This document shows, in pieces, positions 1-11,580 of a DNA stretch of 64,000 nucleotides. Position 1 is the stretch's first letter. Each line of letters begins with the position of its first letter. Source of the stretch: Paracamarosporium sp. OC-R06-R3 (Eukaryota > Ascomycota > Dothideomycetes > Pleosporales > Didymosphaeriaceae). The notes under the pieces are model-generated. The model had not been told where the DNA came from, ran no database searches, and was given only the letters and a program-made list of their open reading frames with translations. The translations under genes were made by a program, and so were the position numbers. The stretch lies in assembly GCA_019828545.1 (NCBI GenBank), contig JACVRA010000050.1, positions 124,001-188,000 of the forward strand. Direction: 5' to 3'.

Positions 1-162
1 GATTTGTGTCCACGGGGCCTCCGAGCTTTCAGAAAAGAAAAAAAGGAATAAATACCTGTACTTGCCCCTACATCAAATATCTAAACCAACTCAGACAACC
101 AACACCACCATTCAAACACGCTGTCTAACCATTCTCCCGCCTTCGCTTACAATCCATTCAAC

Positions 163-626
163 ATGCACTTCCAAACCATTCTCACCACCGCTATCCTCCT
201 ATCCTCCGCTACCCAAGCCGGTCCGTCCATCCCTTCCCCTATCCCTGCTTCGCTATTGCTAACAAATCCTCAGCCCACATAACCTACAGAAAGCACTCCA
301 AAACCACCTGTGCGGACTCAGGCGGCCCCTGGCGTACGGCAACGCCCGACCAATGCCTGAAGCTCGTCGACAGCGACCATGCAGTCGAAATCTATGTTGA
401 TGACAGGAATTGCAATTGTAAGGTTTCCTCCCTACCTTCTTCTACCAAAGGGACAAGCGCAAATACGAGCCGAAGCGAAGAGGAGCAGAAAGCAGAATGT
501 ACTGATAGATGTCTAGTTGTTTCGTACCCGACGCAGGACTGCCAGGGTTCACCGGTGCAGAAGATTCATGGGAGGGGATGTCATTCTTTGCAGGGGAACA
601 ACTGGTCGTTGAGGATGGAGTGTTAA
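163..626 (+). CDS. Small cysteine-rich secreted protein (effector-like)
   Basis: Two exons, 163-220 and 274-626. The 53-bp intron (221-273) begins GTCCGT and ends CAG, with GCTAAC shortly upstream of the acceptor. The product is 136 aa. It starts MHFQTILTTAILLSSATQA, a clear signal peptide probably cut near residue 19. The mature part is about 117 aa with nine cysteines, including a close Cys-Asn-Cys pair, and a hydrophilic Ser/Thr/Glu-rich middle. I see no known enzyme motif. Small size, secretion signal and high cysteine content are typical of apoplastic effectors or antimicrobial-like proteins of fungi, but function cannot be read from the sequence. A possible 33-bp in-frame intron after the Cys-Asn-Cys region (GTAAGG...AAAG) seems too short and was left unspliced. 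The gene converges on the ABC transporter gene. Confidence 0.75.
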
Positions 627-1014
627 GCGATGGGTTGAGCCCCAGACGGGTGGTATGAGCGTGCGTTTATGCTTCAAGAGCCATTCGTTTGTCAACTCAT
701 TCACTTACCCCGTTGTCTCCATTTCGACGCCAGTCCCGGCTTTCCATACATATAGTTGTTTGTTCAAAGCTGCCTCACAACCTTATGTCTTATGTAGTAA
801 ACCAAGCGACACAATATATATACTAGTATCCTCAATCTGACATATTATAAATCTAATTAGACACATGGAACTGTTACAACACACACAACCTCAATGTCAA
901 ACTCGAATAGACTAGACATCTGTTCTAGTCTGACCGCTGTACTCAATATTAACTATAATACCATGCTAGAACTGCAGCCAGTGGCGGTACACTCGCACAC
1001 GCCTAAAGATACAT

Positions 1015-1054
<40 letters not shown>

Positions 1055-1226
1055 TACGAACAGCGACAACGACACACGCTCAAAATCCCGCCAACGCCAT
1101 CCAAAAAAAATCATACAAAAGAAAATTAAAGCAGAAATGCAGCAGAGCAGCCACCAGGCATGATACAATCATGTCAGAACAAAAGAGAAAACGAAAGAAA
1201 AGGAGGGCCATGCAACCCAGTCCGCT
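627..1226. other. Convergent 3' region between secreted protein and ABC gene
   Basis: 600 bp between two stop codons facing each other. It holds a CAG microsatellite and no supportable gene. The short open frames across the repeat (Ser/Gln/Leu homopolymers) are products of the repeat itself. Confidence 0.6.
1016..1051 (+). repeat. CAG trinucleotide repeat, 12 units
   Basis: Twelve uninterrupted CAG units (36 bp). It lies in the intergenic 3' region, downstream of the ABC gene stop, so it is probably in a 3' UTR or untranscribed. It is likely to vary in length between isolates. Confidence 0.95.
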
Positions 1227-4200
1227 CTACTCATCCCCCGCTTCTTTCCTCTTCCTCCAGGCCTTCTCCGCCTCCTCAACCAACACCTCCAACTCCCCAC
1301 TCATCTCACACATCCCCCTAAATACACCCTCATCCTTGACCAAATCGTACGGATCGCCAAACTGCACCACCTCTCCCCTCTCCAAAACAAGCACCTTATC
1401 ATAATCAATGATAGTCTGCAACCGATGCGCAATCGTGATGGTTGTATTCTTAATCTCGCGGATCGTCTCCTGAATTTTTGTGTCGGTCGTGTAGTCGATG
1501 GAGGCAGTTGCTTCATCCATGAGGAGGACTTTAGGTTGCTTGAGGAGTGCGCGTGCAAGGCAGAGAAGTTGGCGTTGGCCTTGGGAGAGGTTAGAGCCTG
1601 ATTCGGTCACGGGCGAGTTGAGGTTGCGGAAAGGGTTTTTGTTGTCGGCGTTTAAGGCGAGGGCCACGGCACCAGAGGGGTTGTTAGTTGCGGTGCCTGA
1701 CGGCATGATGATGACGGTGTCGTCGGGGGCTTCACCGTGCTCCCAGTCGCGGTTAGAAAGAATGGAAGACGGGTTTACCGTTGAGGCGGAGTAGCTGGCG
1801 TTGACGTCTGAGACAACAGCGCCCGTTGTAGGATTGGGGATTTCAATGGCATTTGGGGTTCTGGCACCTTCAGGTGTTCCAGCGCCCGAAGTCGCAGTCG
1901 ATGAGGTAGATATGAGGTGTACTTCGCGGAGGGCTTGAAAGATTTCCTCGTCGGTAAAGGCACCGAAGGGGTCGAGGTTGCTGCGGATAGTGCCGGTGAA
2001 GAGCGTGGGATCTTGCGGCACCATGACGATGTTCTTGCGCAGATCCTCCAATCCAATTAAACCGACGTCAATGTTATCGACGATGATCTTGCCTTCCTCT
2101 GCTTCCAGGGCTCGGAAGAGAGCGAGAGCTAAGGAACTCTTGCCAGCGCCTGTACGACCGACTACACCAACCTTCTCGCCAGGCTTGACTTTGAATGTGA
2201 CATTGCGCAGGACAAGGTCAAAGTCTGGCCGATACCTCGTGCTGTAATTGATAAACTCGACTGCGCCTTTGCTTGGCCAGTTTGTCGGCGGGCTATTCTC
2301 TGGAATCACAGCCGGTGCTTCCTGATCGACATCCAGGTACTCCTTCACACGCTCCACCGAGTTCATGTTCTGCTCATTCGCGGAGTAAAGTCGCACAAAC
2401 CACAGGACGTTCTCGGTGAACGTCACGGCGTAGGTAAGTGCCAGTCCGGCTGCACCCGCATCAATACGGCCAACGTTCCGGACCACAAAGACACCTGCAA
2501 AGAAAGACACCAACGCGCCGACAACATCAACTCGGAAAGCAAGCCATCTGTTAGCGGCCCACAGGTAGATGAATGGACGGTGCTGAGTGTTAATCTTGGT
2601 GAGGTTCTCGCGGATGAACCGTCGTTCGTCACCATAAGCTCGAATGGTAGTCATTCCAGAGAGAGTCTCGCCGAATTGTTGATAGAGCGGACTTCGATGC
2701 ACGGATTCCAACCGTTTGAGGTCTCGCGACGAGTTCAAATAAAACATACCAATCAAAGCGTACATTACGGTGATAAAGAAGCCTGCGATCAGGAAACCCG
2801 GGGTAATGACCGAGATCAAGATGACAATGGTGATAATCGATGCAAGACAATGCACAACACCAATCGCTACAGGAGCCACCTACGTTCAGTTAGCAATTGA
2901 ACCCTCATAGTAGGGCGCTAAAATTTCGAGAGTGCGGTGTATATGTAGACTGAGAGGAGACTGCCATCAACCTGCACCCAGACTCCTTACGTGTTATACA
3001 TGCTAAAATGTGAATACGTACCTCTTGATCAACAGACTCGATATCCTTCGAGAACCGATTCATCAGCTGGCCTAACGGCGTCTGATCAAAGAAGCGAAAC
3101 TTGGCATGCGTAATCTTCTGGATAAGCCTCTCATGAATCCGTTTCGAAGCCGCCAGCGAGCCCGCAAACAGGAAGCCCTCCCTCACAAACGTGATGAACA
3201 TGAAAATAACACCAAGAACAGCATATACAGCCAAGTAGTACGTAGAATCAACCTCAGCGTCTAGTTTTCCCAGGCTTGTTTGCATGAGGCTATACGAGTA
3301 GTCGTGTTGCGTAGATTGATTCTGGTTAAAGAAAGGGAAGTTCCAGCTGCAGGTGCCGCTGCTCAGGCAAGTGCCGACTCCGTTGAAAGTTGGGACATGT
3401 GTGATCGGTGACTTGTGGCGAGCTCCCATTAACTGCACGCTCTTGTCGGCATACGCATTGGCCCACGACCGGATCCAGATGTTGGTCGAGACAGAAGACA
3501 CCTGCTGGGCTGCGAAAGAGATAGCAGCGCTAACCCAGTAGTACCAAGGACCCATAGCCCTGAGGTACATCAAAATGATGCTCAATTTGACGCCGCCTTC
3601 AGCCTTGGATTCTTCTTGTGTGTTGGAAGCTGGAGTTTTCTTTGGATCTGCTAGGCCATTCGCACTCCCATTCGCGGTTCCGTTGGCGTGGTTGGCGTCC
3701 TCGGCTTCGTCACCTGGTACATTGATCTTCGAAGGTACTCTGGACGTACCTTGTGACACCGGTCTTGATTTTGAGAGATCTTCGTTGAGCTTCCCAGAGT
3801 CGATCACTTCGGTAGCTGTACCTTGAGCCTGGATTCTTCCGTTCTCGAGCACGGCGGCAAAGCCCGCCTGCGGTAAGCACAAGCTGACGTTGTGGGTCAC
3901 AAGAATGCATGTACGGTTGTACATGAGCGGACCCATCAATGCCTTGTCGAAAATCCATTTGGCCGTGTGAGAGTCCACAGCACTGAGAACGTCATCAAGT
4001 AGGACATGGCGTGCTTTGCTGTAAAGAGCACGAGCAAGCGATATGCGCTGTTTCTGGCCTCCTGAGAGTGTTACACCCTTCTCTCCAACAAGTGTTTCGT
4101 CTCCGGCATCCAGGATCTCCAAGTCGCGTTGCAGAGAGCATGCGACGATGACATCCTTATAACGCTTAGGATTCCAGTGACTTGCAAAAACGATGTTGTC

Positions 4201-7141
4201 TTTAACTGTCCCGTTGACGAGCCACGCTTGCTGCGCACAGTACGCAACGCTTTCCGTCAGTCCAGTCCCTGGATCGAGCTTTAAATCCTCGCGGCTACGG
4301 CCTCCAGGTAAGTAGACATCGCCCTTCAATTTGGTCATTTCGCCGAGCAATGCCATTAGTAACGAGGTCTTTCCAGAGCCTGTCGGACCGACGATGACGT
4401 TTAGATCTCCAACCTTGAAACGTAGGTTGAGATCCATAAGCTTGAAAGCCTCTGCAGCTGCCTTGTCTTGCAGATCCTTACTACCCCAGCTGAAAGTGCC
4501 GTTTTCGAACCCGATGTACGGTAGCCCATCTGCGTCCTTCTTGTGCGTGACTAGCTGAGCATATTTATCCGTCTCGGGCTCGTTGAGATACTCTTCGATA
4601 CGATCAACCGAGACCTTGGACTCTTGAACGTGAGCAACCATGTCAGCTAACTGGTCGAGCGGAATCCTGAGTATTTGGAAAAGGGATAACGCGGTGAAAG
4701 CAACAGACGGTACCAAGTCCCTCTTTTCCACCTTTGTATACACGAGGAAAGAAAGGAAGGTGATCAGGATCGGTGTCCCTGACCAGACAGTCGCGGCAAT
4801 TGCCCATAGGAGATATCGTTTCCTTAGGTGCTTGAGCTCTGAATACCGCTTCTCATTGACCATTCCGATGAACCGCTGCTCCCACGCGAAGAACTTGATG
4901 ATGCGAATGTTTGTCAAGACCTCGTTCGTAGTATGAATTCTAGCGTCAGTGGCCGCCAGAATCAACTTCTGGATGCTCGAGAACTGCTTCGAAACATAGA
5001 GGTTGATCGGGAGAAGGAACACCATCATCCCAATACCCGCAATAGAGCTATACCCAAGAATCGTATACAACAGAGTAACAGCACCAATGGTCATAACAGG
5101 AGTGTTCGCCCATAGGAAGTGTAGATAAGCGCAGATCTCGCTGACTTTGAACGCATCCACAGCCATCAGATTAATGATGGCACCGGTTGTGACTTGCGCA
5201 TCAGCCGGATTCTGCTCGTTCTCTTGCTGAGCTTGGTCCGCCTGAGTTGTCTTCTTCTTCCTCCGACCGAATGTCATCATCCTCTTCAACCGTCCAAGCT
5301 GTGGCTCTTTTTCGCTCTTCTTCTTTTCCTCGCCTAGGACTTTGTCGGCACCGGCACCGGCCCTTCGCTTGAGCGATTTGGCGTAGATTTCGCCGATGAC
5401 GATCGCGCGTAAACGAATGCAAATCTTTCGTCCAATCCATAATGCGTGACCATCAGCAAGAGCGGAAAAGCATCCTGAGACGAAGAGAAGGATAACGTAG
5501 AACCATGCCGCATTCTTTGGAGTGAACTCAGGCGCTTCAACGTACTCCAGTATAGCCTTCAAAAGCAGCGTTGGAGCAAAGGCAATGACGCCGGACAAGG
5601 CGCCCCACCCGCCCTGAATCAACAAGCCGCGTTTGAAATGCTTCAGAAGATGGAAAGCTAGAGAGGATGTTTTTTTAACTTGTCGATAATTTGCAATGAC
5701 TGTTGCGGCTTTATCACTGGGCGTTAAATTCCATACATCAGAGAGCTCGTATGTCTTTCTGTATCCCGTCCAAACGATGGAATCCACCCAAGACCAAGTA
5801 GCAAGAGAAAAGACACTTGCAACAGGTTCACGCGACGGTTTGATGTCGCCCTCATACTCGAGTTCCACGGCTTTGTTTCCTTTCCGCGAAGATAAAGCTA
5901 TAGTCAGCAGTACCGAGTTGAGAGCAAAATGAGCAATGGTCAGTCGTTGTTGGAGAGACGAGCGAGGGTGAATTATAGCGGATCGGAAAACGAGGATGGT
6001 TAAGATCCATTGGAAGCCATAGATGAAAGCGGTGTGGTACCAGAGCCTAGGAAACGATAGCCTGCTCGTGCTTGAGAGGAGGAGCCTTAACGAAGCCAAA
6101 GTCGCTATGTATGCCCAAACGGCAATACCGGCGATAGCAGCTATCCTGCCCTTGGGACCATATGCTTCGGTGAAAAAGATTGTCACATGCACCCCTAGTG
6201 TTGTCAAGACGGCCATTTCTTCTAGCACAACGACTGTGACTTCGCCGCGCGGTTTGGTGACGGCCATTGTAGACGCAGTTTGGCGACTGATAGTCGGGTG
6301 TAGAGCCAGCTGCTCGTTACGATCGAGCTCATCCTCGCTGGATTCCGTATCATCACCATCGTAGTGAGGGCTCTGTACCGACCATGGCTGGCGGGCATCA
6401 CCGAGTACGTGGTACGTATGGTAGTATTTGGACGCTTTCGCTTCTTGGAATAGCTGGAACGCGAGGTAAAGGAGCGACACCGCGCAGAGTACGAGGGGAA
6501 ATAATGTCTGAAGATAGCTGAACAAGTTAGCTTTTAGACATGATATATTCGCCTCCGTCTCTCATCCCAGTATTTTCCAGATAATAAGGTATGCAAGCTT
6601 TGGTTGTATAGGTTTCCTTGGTTTGGCCCAGCTCCAAACTATTACTCGCGCTGGTTTTTGAGTTTTCGTGCGCCATGTCGTCACTGCGGTCAAAATGGTG
6701 CGCACATGTTGGTGCGCACAACTTTGTCGGTGTAGTGATTATTCCCACAGACGGTACGAATGATCGCCATGAACACATGAACACCCCCCATGCGATACCG
6801 CCTGATTCGATGATTTGCGATATGGGTGGCGATTGGCGCATAGTCGAAGGTTGGGGGCAATGCGTCGTCGCAACGTCGCGGGCACAGCCGATGATTGAGC
6901 AAAAGCGTAGAGACGGTCGGTTCGCGGACGGGAAGCATGCTGGAGCAAAAGAGCGCATGTACTTGCGGAGCGACGGCAGTGGTGGGTAAAGCTCTGGAAA
7001 CAAGCCTCTTGTACATCTTGATTCCTGGAGTGATGCTGGGCGACGAAACAGTAAAAACAGAAAGAAAAACACTTACTCGAGCTCGAAGCAGGGCGAGAAA
7101 TCATCCAGGCCCCAGAGCGGGCCTTTGCAACGGGCGAACAT
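1227..7141 (-). CDS. ABCC-family (MRP/Ybt1-like) ABC transporter
   Basis: Three exons: 7141-7077, 6517-3022 and 2879-1227, giving 1737 aa. Exon 1 starts MFARCKGPLWGLDDFSPCF, like the start of full-length fungal ABCC pumps, and joins in frame (GA|C) to exon 2. Layout: N-terminal TMD0 with several helices; first core TMD; NBD1 with Walker A VGPTGSGKT (~729), signature LSGGQKQ (~839) and Walker B HVLLDDVLSAVD (~861); second TMD; NBD2 with Walker A VGRTGAGKS (~1423), signature LSQGQRQ (~1615) and Walker B VLLMDEATASID (~1637). NBD2 carries a long Ser/Thr/Asn-rich insertion before its signature, as in Ybt1/Vmr1-type proteins. NBD1 has the degenerate Asp of ABCC proteins in Walker B. It probably pumps conjugated or bulky organic anions across the vacuolar or plasma membrane; the substrate is unknown. 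Intron 1 is 559 bp, intron 2 is 142 bp. Confidence 0.93.
6518..7076 (-). other. Unusually long first intron of the ABC transporter gene
   Basis: Donor GTAAGT directly follows exon 1; acceptor TTGTTCAG is preceded by GCTAAC. At 559 bp it is several times longer than the other introns I could define here (about 45-160 bp). One minus-strand frame stays open through nearly all of it (6527-7072), but that product resembles nothing I know and uses no good exon signals. Confidence 0.8.
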
Positions 7142-8458
7142 GCTTCACGGCGAGGTCTCTTGCGCAGTCCTCGTGCAGCTGTCTCGAGTCGGAAGCAGTC
7201 CGCGGGCCAGGTTATGAGCGGCAATTGCGCATTTGTAGCAGCTCGCAGGCAAACAATAACAAACGGCTTGGTCGCCCGGCAGCAGGTGTGTCTGTGCCCA
7301 AGAGTGCGAGGCAAGCGTGCCCTGGGAAGATATAATGGCGAGCTCCACAATTGTCACTTGTTCGGCGGCCGCACTGACATTCCTCGCGCGCGTGTAGTGA
7401 TGTAACGGCCGACCCGCCAACCGCCTCCGGCGCCGATGGATGGTCGATTAGCCGAGGATCCGATGTCCAGAGAACTGGGGAACCGCATGCAGGGGCACCA
7501 CAGCCAGAATGCTCGACTATACTGCGGTATGGAACGCGAAGCAGCACACCGAGAGCAGAGGCAGAGCGAGCGTTGAGGTCGTTCCCGGCGCTGGTCCGCC
7601 CGCTTCACCGCTCTGAGTCACGCCGATGCATGTCGCTAGTGGTGCATGCCGTTCCCATGGTGCACGATAGGCAGTTCCCGTGCTGCTGCAGTGCGAATGC
7701 ACCTCCTGTCACCGTGCGGGAAGGTCGCCTGCAGATCCGCCGTCTCGTCCCAGCCCAATCCGTATAAACTCAAGCAGCAGCGGCTTCTACGCGTGTGCCA
7801 TCACTCATAGTGAGCAAACGCCACCTCCAGCGTCCGTCCAAGACCAGCGTGACCGTGCTGACGCTCGTCTGACGAGATCGTATCTCGCATCGGCAGGAAA
7901 TCTGGGGTAGCCGACTTCACTTCACAGATCCACATGTGCGAAACCAGCACCGTCCTCCAGAGCCCGACCTCCCTCGTCTGGCTAGCACGTCAACTTTGAT
8001 AGACATGGTGCTGTACACTATCAGCGGCCGCCAGCGCCCAAGTCCTTCGGGTGCCGCCCATCCGGGTAGCCATCGACCTGTCGCGGTCGCTTGATTATGC
8101 ACGTCGAACAGCGGTTGTATATTATCGTGCAGCCGTTATGTGGGGTATGCGAAGTCGGACGTCAACATAGAGACAGGGGTCCATGGAAGCGAGCCCCAGC
8201 GAGGGACGTATGCACGTGGGCACCGAGACAAAGACCGTTATTCAAATGTACCCAACGTTTCATTGGCTCTGCGAACAACATTGCAACCGCCTTCTCCAAT
8301 TTACTTCAGTGAATACATCGCACATATCCGGCAGACTTTGGACTTCGAGGGCGTGGCATGGACGCTAAACAAGCAAAGGGCGCAAGTCACAGAGGATGAT
8401 GCTTTAACTGGATCGTTGATATGTACAATGATGGCTAGGAAATTTCTCAGGGTCCAGT
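7142..8458. other. Intergenic, upstream of the ABC gene
   Basis: 1.3 kb, fairly GC-rich, between the ABC start codon and the stop of the complex I subunit gene. Many short open frames overlap on both strands, none with a recognisable family or consistent splice signals. It probably contains the ABC promoter. Confidence 0.5.
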
Positions 8459-9250
8459 CTACTGTCGGGCCTTCGCCACGGGTACCCATGGCGAGTACTT
8501 GTTCTTGACTCTGCACAAACTTAGAATGAGTCAAACGACGGGGCAGGCAAACATACGTGCTGTAGGGCTTGTAGCCAGAGCGGCTCCACGTCAACGTCGG
8601 GCGGTGCTCCTTAGGCTCCCACTCACGCACTTGTCTCTGAAGGATAGGGTCAACGGTCGGAGCCTTGTCGACCATGTACGACATCCAGGCGTGCCTGCGC
8701 TTATCAGATGCTGCTGCGGAGATGCTTCGGGGCGAGAACGTACCATCCGGGCTCGATCTGGGAACTGCAAACAATTAGCGTTACACGCGAGACGGTGCTG
8801 CCGTCGCTACTCACGGATCGAATTCATGGTCCTTGTAGTCTACCCATCGGGTCCTCACTGCGCCAGCACGTCAATTGACTGCACCAACAGATATCGGGTG
8901 CGTATCTACGTACGCGGCAGCTCCTCGGCCAAGTTTTCGTAGAACTTGTTTCCGTATTTGTCCGCTCCTATGTAGGTTCCGGCTTTGGTGTCGCCTGGGA
9001 CGCGTCAGTCCTATTGTATCTCCAATTTTCCTGCCAAACAAACATACCAATGTTCTGTAATCGCGGGCAGCAGCGGTTAGCGGTAAGTGCGGCGGAGAGG
9101 AGCGTGGGTGGTAGCGTACCGCCATCTGGTGGCCATATTCCTGCGATGGAAGGTCAATTGGTGTCGCAAATATCACACAAAGCTCAAGTGGGTACTCACC
9201 TTGAAGCCAATCCTGCGGAGATTCCGCAACGTCCTCATAAGCGTCGACAT
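8459..9250 (-). CDS. NADH:ubiquinone oxidoreductase NDUFA12/B17.2-type subunit
   Basis: Accessory subunit of mitochondrial complex I. Eight exons (9250-9200, 9140-9120, 9054-9048, 8994-8914, 8857-8815, 8764-8744, 8694-8557, 8519-8459) sum to 423 nt and encode 140 aa. The spliced protein reads MSTLMRTLRNLRRIGFK, EYGHQMA, NIGDTKAGTYIGADKYGNKF, EELPLRTRW, FDPSQIEPGWHAWMSYMVDK, EHRPTLTWSRSGYKPYST and ends SPWVPVAKARQ. These are the family's conserved blocks in order, at the usual length. All junctions use GT-AG with GTGAGT, GTACGC, GTATGT or GTACGT donors. Exon 3 is only 7 nt (AACATTG), which gene finders usually miss. The gene shares a 165-bp divergent promoter with the PGP synthase gene, another mitochondrial protein. 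Confidence 0.95.
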
Positions 9251-9380
9251 GGCGGCGGGGTTGTAGTGAGGACGGTTGGAGCTGCGAGCGACGAACGTCG
9301 TGATCTTGGCAGCGCCCGGACAGCGCCAACCCTAACGCAGTCTAGCTCGGGGGAGCTGCGAAACTTCACTGGTGCTCGAG

Positions 9381-9419
9381 ATGCTGCGAGCTCTCTTGCA
9401 TCGTCCCATTGCAGCATGA
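9381..9419 (+). other. Possible 12-codon uORF overlapping the PGP synthase start
   Basis: An ATG at 9381 opens a 12-codon frame (MLRALLHRPIAA) whose TGA (9417-9419) overlaps the proposed main ATG (9416-9418) as ATGA. It could be a reinitiation-type uORF. It could also be the real start if an intron that I did not find joins it to the main frame, since its sequence looks like a mitochondrial presequence. Confidence 0.4.
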
Positions 9420-11190
9420 AAATAAGAAGCTTGTTAAGAGTCCAAGGCTCTCGGGTTGCATTACGACGCAGCATACCTGTTCGAACGCGGCCGGCCCAAT
9501 GCGCGCGGAGATATTCGACAGCCAACGCCCCTTCGATGGGTTCACCAGCACCCCAATCTCAAGCTTCCATGTTGGCCACCATAACAACTGATCTCGATAA
9601 AATTGCACCTAGATTCGAGGTTCAGCCGGAGCAAATAGAGATCCTGAAGACACCATCAGAGTTCTATGAAACACTGAAGGTTGGTCTCACGTGCTTTTCC
9701 TACAATCGAACTCCCCTTCATCCGACGTGCGAAAATCATGTTCAGTTTTGTAGTCCTTGTTCCTTGTAGCTAGTTCTACTGTTCAAGGCTTCGATATATA
9801 TGTTAAAGTTGCCAATGTTCCCTAGCCTAACGCATCTTAGGACAAAATCTCAAAGGCTCAAACCCGCATCTACCTCAGCACCCTTTACATTGGCAAAACC
9901 GAACACGACCTTATCTCCACGATCCGCGACTCCCTCCAACGGAATCCTAACCTCCGCGTCTCCTTCCTCACCGACGCTCTCCGTGGAACCAGAGAGACCC
10001 CAAACGCATCATGTGCATCTCTCCTCGCACCGCTTATCTCAGAATTCGGCTCCAGAGTCGAAGTCCGCATGTTCCACACGCCCAACCTAACAGGACTGCG
10101 CAAGAAAATCGTACCCAAGCGTATCAACGAAGGCTGGGGCCTCCAGCACATGAAGCTGTACGGCGTCGACGACGAGCTCATCATGAGCGGCGCAAACCTA
10201 AGCACAGATTACTTCACCAACCGTCAAGATCGCTACCACCTGTTCAAAGACGCCCGACTAGCAGAGTACTTCTCCAAAATCCATGCCGGCGTCTGTGACC
10301 TCTCATTCTCCATCCAACCCGCTTCCACCCAAGCCGGCTACACCATATCCTGGCCGACTACTAACCCCGCCCCCTCGCCACTAACCTCACCCTCCGCCTT
10401 TAAGTCCTCAGCTTCGAAACACCTCTCGCACCTCCTCACGCCCTCAAACTCACCCCCACAAATCCCCGGCGGCTCAAAAACAACAGTCTACCCCGTCCTC
10501 TCCCTCGTCCCCTTGCTAAACACCTCCACCGAGCTTCCCGCCCTAACCACAGTCCTTACTTCCCTGGCGAAAGCCCCCTTCCACCCCTCAGCCTGGACCT
10601 TCACAGCCGGCTACTTTAACATGACGCCCGCCTTCCGCCGGCTACTCCTCGGCACGCGGCCATCCTCCGGCACAGTCCTCACGGCGCACCCCTTCGCAAA
10701 CGGGTTCTACGGCAGCAAAGGCGTAAGCGGCATGTTGCCAGACGCTTACACGCATCTTTCCAAAATGTTCCTCAGAAAAGTGAAATATGAGGGGTTGGCG
10801 GACGAGGTGAAGCTCAAGGAGTGGCAGCGTGGAAAGGTTAATGAAGAGGGCGGGTGGACGTATCATGCGAAGGGGCTGTGGGTTACGTTTCCGGAGGGGG
10901 CGTCCTCGAATGGTCAGGCTGGAGCTGAGGAGAAGGATGCAGGACCCAGCCTTACCGTCGTGGGCTCCTCGAATTACACGAAGCGCTCGTATGAGCTCGA
11001 TCTCGAGGCTAATGTCATCATCGCGACGTCTGATGCTGGGCTGAGGCGCAGGCTGGGCGAGGAGGTCAAGTGGCTGGGAGAACACGCAAAGACAGTTGAT
11101 GAGAGCGAGTTTGAAAAGCCGGAGAGGAAAGTTAGCGTGGGGGTGAGGTTGTCTATGTGGCTTGTTCGCGTGCTGGGTGGGGCTTTGTAA
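9416..11190 (+). CDS. PGS1: Mitochondrial phosphatidylglycerophosphate synthase (PGS1)
   Basis: Makes phosphatidylglycerophosphate from CDP-diacylglycerol and glycerol-3-phosphate, the committed step to cardiolipin. Two exons (9416-9679, 9841-11190) around a 161-bp intron; 537 aa. The N-terminus, MKIRSLLRVQGSRVALRRS, is basic and presequence-like. It belongs to the phospholipase D superfamily: first HKD motif HMKLYGVDDELIMSGANLS, second motif HAKGLWVTF followed by GSSNYTKRS. The block TRIYLSTLYIGKTEHDLI at the start of exon 2 is typical of PGS1. The start is uncertain: ATG 9416 fits the frame, but an earlier ATG at 9381 lies in another frame and stops across it. The promoter is shared with the divergent complex I subunit gene. 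Confidence 0.93.
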
Positions 11191-11580
11191 GAACTTGTGT
11201 ATATGTAAGAGAGGTGTACGATATGGGTGGCTGAAAAAACTCATTTACATGTTATAGTATAGAATATAGACATAGACAGGATCGGAGTATAGTTTCATCG
11301 GGATATAACAGCAATCAATATCCACACACGTTCTCACAAAGTTGATGATTGCAATGTCACCCCAATCACGAGCAGAAAGCAGAACATAATGGCTGAAGTA
11401 ACCCAAAGAGATTTCGGCCTTTGCCGAGCGTCAAACAGTGATATCTAAGCGTCCGTCTGCCCGTGCGCCCACCCTCTTTTGACACAATAAGATAGCCCAA
11501 TGCCCAGAATGCTAAATGCCAAACAAAACATGACCCACAGGCCCACTCCATCCTACCAGAAATCCACATCACGCACATGC
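11191..11580. other. Convergent 3' region, PGS1 and BAR-protein genes
   Basis: 390 bp between two facing stop codons. AT-rich just after PGS1; no gene seen. Confidence 0.6.

Noticed and set aside
894..1168. Open frames rich in Ser or Leu across the CAG repeat
   Set aside because: They exist only because the triplet repeat has no stops; no splice or family support.
6527..7072. 181-codon minus-strand frame between the ABC exons
   Set aside because: It lies inside an intron whose removal joins conserved ABCC sequence in frame. The frame has no recognisable family, so it is not called a gene.
6739..7350. 203-codon minus-strand frame overlapping ABC exon 1
   Set aside because: Another frame of the same DNA encodes the recognisable ABCC start (PLWGLDDFSPCF) with a good GTAAGT donor; this one has no motif.
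8301..8774. 157-codon continuous minus-strand frame as the whole complex I-like gene
   Set aside because: It reads through two introns and past the true stop. Splicing at GTATGT/CTAAG gives the family C-terminus (SPWVPVAKARQ) and upstream exons supply the N-terminus.
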